Below, piece by piece: positions 60,497-64,000 of a stretch of 64,000 nt of DNA. The first letter of the stretch is position 1, and every line of letters starts with the position of its first letter. The notes below the pieces were generated by a model. The model was not told where the DNA came from, did not search any database, and worked only from the letters and a program-made list of their open reading frames with translations. The position numbers and the translations under genes are program-made. Source of the DNA: Tritrichomonas foetus (Eukaryota > Parabasalia > Tritrichomonadida > Tritrichomonadidae); NCBI GenBank assembly GCA_001839685.1, contig MLAK01000325.1:20610-84609 (forward strand), read 5' to 3'.

Positions 60497-60690
60497 CAAA
60501 TTGGAGTTGTTGAAAATGAGCGACTGTTTTAATGTAGTATTAAACAAAATGTGTTTTTAAACATTCTTTCTATTTGATTTGAATAATTTTTTTACATCAT
60601 TTTTCTAACAATTTGGTTCTTTTTATATGACCGAATATGCTATGAAAAAGTGTGAATCAGTACGTTAAGAAAATTTTGGTTTAAGGTCTT

Positions 60691-62268
60691 ATGGATCACG
60701 AAGAAAGTTTCTTTCATGAACTAGCTGATCAAACAGCTGACCAAGCTCAGTTACTTCTAGGACTGGATCAAATTTCGACCGAACATTTAATAAATGAAAT
60801 TAAAAATGATGGAAATCTTCAATCAAAGTATTCAAAACTTTTTCATATTTTAATTAATCGATTAACTGTTTTAAGCCAACCACAAAATAATTACCCTAAT
60901 GAATTCAAACAAACAATTAAAACAATTCGAAAAATGAATAACCAAACCCCAACTAATCCAAAAGAATTTCTCCGTTGGATTCCATCTCAGTTCGAACTAT
61001 TCACAACTACAATTTCATCTCTGCAGTCAAAATTCAATGATTCCAAAAGAAAACTCAATCATATCCTGAAACAAAAAGAGAAAAAACTTAATTATAATCA
61101 TCATCATAAAGAATATAATGATATTAATACATCCCCTAAAAAAGAAAATGAGATAAAAACTAAAAAATCCCTAGAATGTGATAAAGAATTAACTAACTTG
61201 AAACAAAAATATCAATCTATTTCATCACAAGTGGCTGAGCTGAAACAAGCACTATCAAAAACACCTGTTAAAGAACAGATACTTCAACAAAAATTGACTG
61301 ATGCTCTCCAAAATATTGATCAACTTCGAGAAGAAAATGATCATTTAAAACAAGAGTTGAAACTTAAAAGTGATTATCTTGACCAAGAAAAATTAATGAA
61401 TATTGCACGAGAAAAAAAGTTTAATGAAATAAAACAACAACTTGCTAATTATGGCAATGAATTGATGAAGAAAGAAAAGGAATTAAAAGATTCAATTACA
61501 TCCAATGATGTTCATGAGAGTTTAAGATTACAAATCAACTCATTATCTGACCACTTGACATATGTTACCAAAGAGAAGGATTTAATTGAAAACAACTTTA
61601 AAGAACTGGAATCAAAATATAATGCTCTGAATGAGGAAAATGATACGTTGAAAGCACAATGTTCTGTTTTACAAAATGAAAGTATTATAATTAAAAAAGA
61701 TCATCAAGCTCTATTAGATAAAGTTAAAAGGTATGAAATGAATGATATTCAACTTTCTGGACAAATTGAACAAAATGACCTCATTCGACATTCCGTTGAA
61801 TCAAAACTAAAAGATTCTCAAAATGAATGTAACAATTTGAAAAATCAAATTGACGGATTTAAAGATACAATAAATAAACAAAGCAAAGAAATTGTTAGAT
61901 TAGAAACAAATGTCACAAAAGCCAAAGACGAGTTATATAAAGCATCAGCTAAATTAAATCAAATCAGTGGTGATTCGGTCACACTTCAAAGATATGGATT
62001 CATGCTTGCTGATGCAGTTTGTCAACATTATAATCCAAAGAACGCCAAAGAAGAAATTGAAAGATTACTTGATGTTGTACGCTCAGAGCATATTCAATTA
62101 TCGGAAACTGCAAGGGTGAAACTCAACCCATTTCAAGTACCAATTAACAACAATTCTGACAATAAGCAAAATCCAAATGAACAAAAGTCTTTTCAAGCAA
62201 TTCATTCGAAATTCGATGAATTGGACAAAGAATTTGCATCATTGGCTCTTCAACAACTGACAGAATAA
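60691..62268 (+). CDS. Long coiled-coil protein
   Basis: The protein is 525 aa. The first 110 residues are a globular helical head (FFHELADQTADQAQLLLGL, then LHSKYSKLF-type helices). A linker follows, and residues 120-425 form continuous heptad coiled coil rich in Lys, Glu, Gln and Asn. After the coil comes SGDSVTLQRYGFMLADAVCQHYN (about 427-450), a conserved-looking patch, and a short tail. It is probably cytoskeletal, centrosomal or a Golgi-type tether; the family is not recognised. Start: ATG at 60691, preceded by stops. Confidence 0.7.
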   Translation: MDHEESFFHELADQTADQAQLLLGLDQISTEHLINEIKNDGNLQSKYSKLFHILINRLTVLSQPQNNYPNEFKQTIKTIRKMNNQTPTNPKEFLRWIPSQFELFTTTISSLQSKFNDSKRKLNHILKQKEKKLNYNHHHKEYNDINTSPKKENEIKTKKSLECDKELTNLKQKYQSISSQVAELKQALSKTPVKEQILQQKLTDALQNIDQLREENDHLKQELKLKSDYLDQEKLMNIAREKKFNEIKQQLANYGNELMKKEKELKDSITSNDVHESLRLQINSLSDHLTYVTKEKDLIENNFKELESKYNALNEENDTLKAQCSVLQNESIIIKKDHQALLDKVKRYEMNDIQLSGQIEQNDLIRHSVESKLKDSQNECNNLKNQIDGFKDTINKQSKEIVRLETNVTKAKDELYKASAKLNQISGDSVTLQRYGFMLADAVCQHYNPKNAKEEIERLLDVVRSEHIQLSETARVKLNPFQVPINNNSDNKQNPNEQKSFQAIHSKFDELDKEFASLALQQLTE

Positions 62269-62520
62269 CATTATTCGTGTGGTGTATGTAAATATGTGTT
62301 ATTATATATATATTAAATAAAAAATATTTTTTTTGAAATTTTAAAATATACTTTTTCAATATGATGGTATTATTAGATGGAAAAATAACTATCTTCATCA
62401 AAAATGTTGATTGTACAAAATAAAAAACCTAGAATATAATTTTGGTCAATTAACTGCAATGTTGAGTAATGAATCATTTTCTTTTGATACAGCCAAATAA
62501 TTACACAAAAATTTGATGTG

Positions 62521-62538
62521 ACGATAGAATGTCATTCA
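62521..62538 (+). promoter_or_regulatory. Candidate core promoter: ACGATA then TCATTCA
   Basis: ACGATA at 62521-62526 is followed by TCATTCA at 62532-62538, directly upstream of the ATG at 62540. TCATTCA is the same heptamer found at both ends of the bidirectional promoter at 21231-21371. It resembles the trichomonad TCA-type initiator combined with a Myb-type upstream motif. If transcription starts at the A of TCA, the leader is under 10 bases. Confidence 0.45.
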
Positions 62539-62539
62539 A

Positions 62540-64000
62540 ATGTGGATTTTTTCTAGAAAATCCCATCCTTACAGCTTATCAAAGCAACTATTCGAATCAC
62601 ACTCAATCTTACATTACATACTTTACGATTGCACTCGAGATTCTGACCAAAAAGAATTATCAGCTTTTGAAATATTGGCCGAAAAAACTCCATTGCAACA
62701 ATCCCTTCTTCAGAATGCAATTAAAATATGGAAAACTTTCCGTCATCCAGCAATTCCAACTTTTATAGACACATACGAAAATAATGGATCTACATATGTA
62801 ATCACTGAAAAATTATTACCCTTTAATGATCAAATTTTATCTAATGCTGAATGTGCATGGGCAATTTACACAATGGTTGATTTTATTTCATTTCTTGGTG
62901 AAGACTCTCAAGCAGTTCATGGAAATTTGCAAAATGATGCAATTTTTATGACACCTGGTCATGAATTGAAAATTGCAGGCTTGCATTGGGTGACCGTTAA
63001 TGGTGTAGGTCCTTTCAATGATTTTCATAAAGAATGGTCAATCACAACGACTTTTGAAGGAATTGAACCATCGCGAGGAACGCCCGCCTATTCAATTGAT
63101 TTGAAATTTATTGCAACTTTTATAAATAAATGGAGTCCAAAATTAACACATGAAATTATCAAGTACGGAAAACTATGGGGACAAAACCAACCCATTAATC
63201 AACTCCAAAAACAATCAGTTGAATACAGAAACTATAATTCCGGAAATAATAGTAATTCACAATATGCGGATCAAAATCAACAATTTTATTCCCAAAATCC
63301 AAACATATTTCAACATCAAACTCAAATGCAAGACCAGTATCAAAATCATCATACTGATAATAATCAAAATTTAAATCAATTTCAATATCAATCTCCTAAT
63401 CAAGTTGATTTATCGTATGATTTTCCCATTCAAAACCAACAATTTGCAAATCAAAATCAACAATTTTCAGATCAGGATCCAGATTTTCCAAGTCCAAAAA
63501 TGTTTCTTGCTGATGAGTACTGGAAAGAAGATAAATTTATGCAAACTTTGCTGTTTTTAAAAGATTTACCACTAAAAGAATCTACAGAACGAGAGAATTT
63601 TTACATGAACTTTTTAAAAATAATTTGTATTTTTTCACCCTCTACGCAAGAATATTTTCTTTTGCCAAAGTTTGTTTCTGCTCTATCTTATTCACAATCA
63701 CCTGCAATTTTAGAAGATATTTTGGCTATTGGAAAAAATATTGAACAACAAAAATTTGACAAAGTCATAATTCCAATCATTCTACCTTTATTTGAAATAA
63801 AAAATAGAAGTTTTCGAATTCATCTTTTACGGAAAATTGAAAAACTTGTTTCTTATTTTTCAGAAAAAGAAATCAATGAGAAAGTGTTTCCAAATGTAAT
63901 AATTGGTTTAAATGATACAGCTGTTGCACTTAAATCTGAAACAATTATTTCCATGGTTTATTTAGCACCAAAATTGAATTCAATGAATGGGAAAATGTTC
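62540..64000 (+). CDS. SCY1-like pseudokinase (SCYL1 type), 5' part; runs off the right edge
   Basis: 487 codons are open from the ATG at 62540 to the window end with no stop. The start MWIFSR resembles the conserved MWFF of SCYL1. A kinase-like fold follows with FRHPAIPTFIDTYE, STYVITEKLLP, a catalytic loop AVHGNLQNDAIF (HGN instead of HRD) and LKIAGLHW in place of DFG, so it is inactive. A Gln/Asn-rich insertion of about 80 residues (about 220-305) splits kinase lobe and tail. The tail starts the HEAT repeats typical of SCYL proteins (LRKIEKLVSYFSEKEINEKVFPNVIIGLNDTAVALKSETI). SCYL1 works in COPI/Golgi-ER transport and tRNA export. The ATG 11 bases upstream, at 62529, is in another, short frame. 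Confidence 0.82.
   Translation, partial: MWIFSRKSHPYSLSKQLFESHSILHYILYDCTRDSDQKELSAFEILAEKTPLQQSLLQNAIKIWKTFRHPAIPTFIDTYENNGSTYVITEKLLPFNDQILSNAECAWAIYTMVDFISFLGEDSQAVHGNLQNDAIFMTPGHELKIAGLHWVTVNGVGPFNDFHKEWSITTTFEGIEPSRGTPAYSIDLKFIATFINKWSPKLTHEIIKYGKLWGQNQPINQLQKQSVEYRNYNSGNNSNSQYADQNQQFYSQNPNIFQHQTQMQDQYQNHHTDNNQNLNQFQYQSPNQVDLSYDFPIQNQQFANQNQQFSDQDPDFPSPKMFLADEYWKEDKFMQTLLFLKDLPLKESTERENFYMNFLKIICIFSPSTQEYFLLPKFVSALSYSQSPAILEDILAIGKNIEQQKFDKVIIPIILPLFEIKNRSFRIHLLRKIEKLVSYFSEKEINEKVFPNVIIGLNDTAVALKSETIISMVYLAPKLNSMNGKMF

Noticed and set aside
1..64000. tRNA, rRNA, CRISPR arrays, operons, phage or viral genes
   Set aside because: No cloverleaf-like A/B boxes, regular spaced repeats, gene clusters with ribosome-binding sites, or capsid/polymerase motifs were seen on either strand by eye.

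Overview
The window is nuclear DNA of a protist, most probably a trichomonad (Parabasalia), with a Tritrichomonas/Trichomonas-like gene style. The reasons are strongly A+T-rich spacers, long genes that are nearly all single open frames (up to 2205 codons), and very short 5' leaders with TCA-type initiator-like motifs next to the ATG. The gene families also fit: TKL, CK1 and DYRK kinases, a multi-membrane-span cyclase-like protein, an ankyrin protein and a bacterial-type N-acetylneuraminate lyase. The genus is inferred from this style, not proven. No tRNA, rRNA, CRISPR, IS element or bacterial operon was seen.

Layout. 0-2 kb: one copy of a 349-bp dispersed repeat, then an RRM protein whose first RRM is broken by two in-frame TGA codons. 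2.3-12 kb: a coiled-coil protein with a DUF4795/QRICH2-like C-terminus, a TKL kinase with a helical-repeat tail, another coiled-coil protein, and a kinase-less paralogue of that tail. 12-21.2 kb: an RNF213/mysterin-like giant in one minus-strand frame split by a single TGA. 21.3-25.5 kb: a C11orf65/MFI-like IQ protein (divergent from the giant), a CK1 kinase, a G+C-rich structured intergenic island, and an N-acetylneuraminate lyase fused to a pseudokinase lobe. 25.5-38.5 kb: a gene-poor, partly decayed zone. It holds an ankyrin gene followed by ankyrin units separated by non-coding spacers, a small unknown protein, an R2R3 Myb, a NOSIP-like zinc protein, a tetraspanin, gene remnants, a run of ambiguous bases and the second copy of the 349-bp repeat. 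38.5-49.2 kb: a DYRK-family kinase, APC4, a small ORF and a neurofibromin-like giant with a Sec14-PH module. 49.5-64 kb: a cyclase-like receptor with degenerate catalytic residues, a 1584-aa unrecognised protein with a DR-repeat tail, a derlin, a coiled-coil protein and the 5' part of a SCY1-like pseudokinase.

How they fit together. There are no operons; the genes are ordinary eukaryotic housekeeping and signalling units. Themes are kinase signalling (three intact-looking kinases, two pseudokinases and one kinase-less paralogue), ER/Golgi and ubiquitin functions (derlin, SCY1-like, RNF213-like, NOSIP-like, APC4), and possible flagellar or cytoskeletal proteins (DUF4795-like, MFI-like, coiled coils). 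The most unusual points are the lyase-pseudokinase fusion, the ankyrin units cut at the same repeat position by spacers, and three in-frame TGA codons in otherwise open genes.
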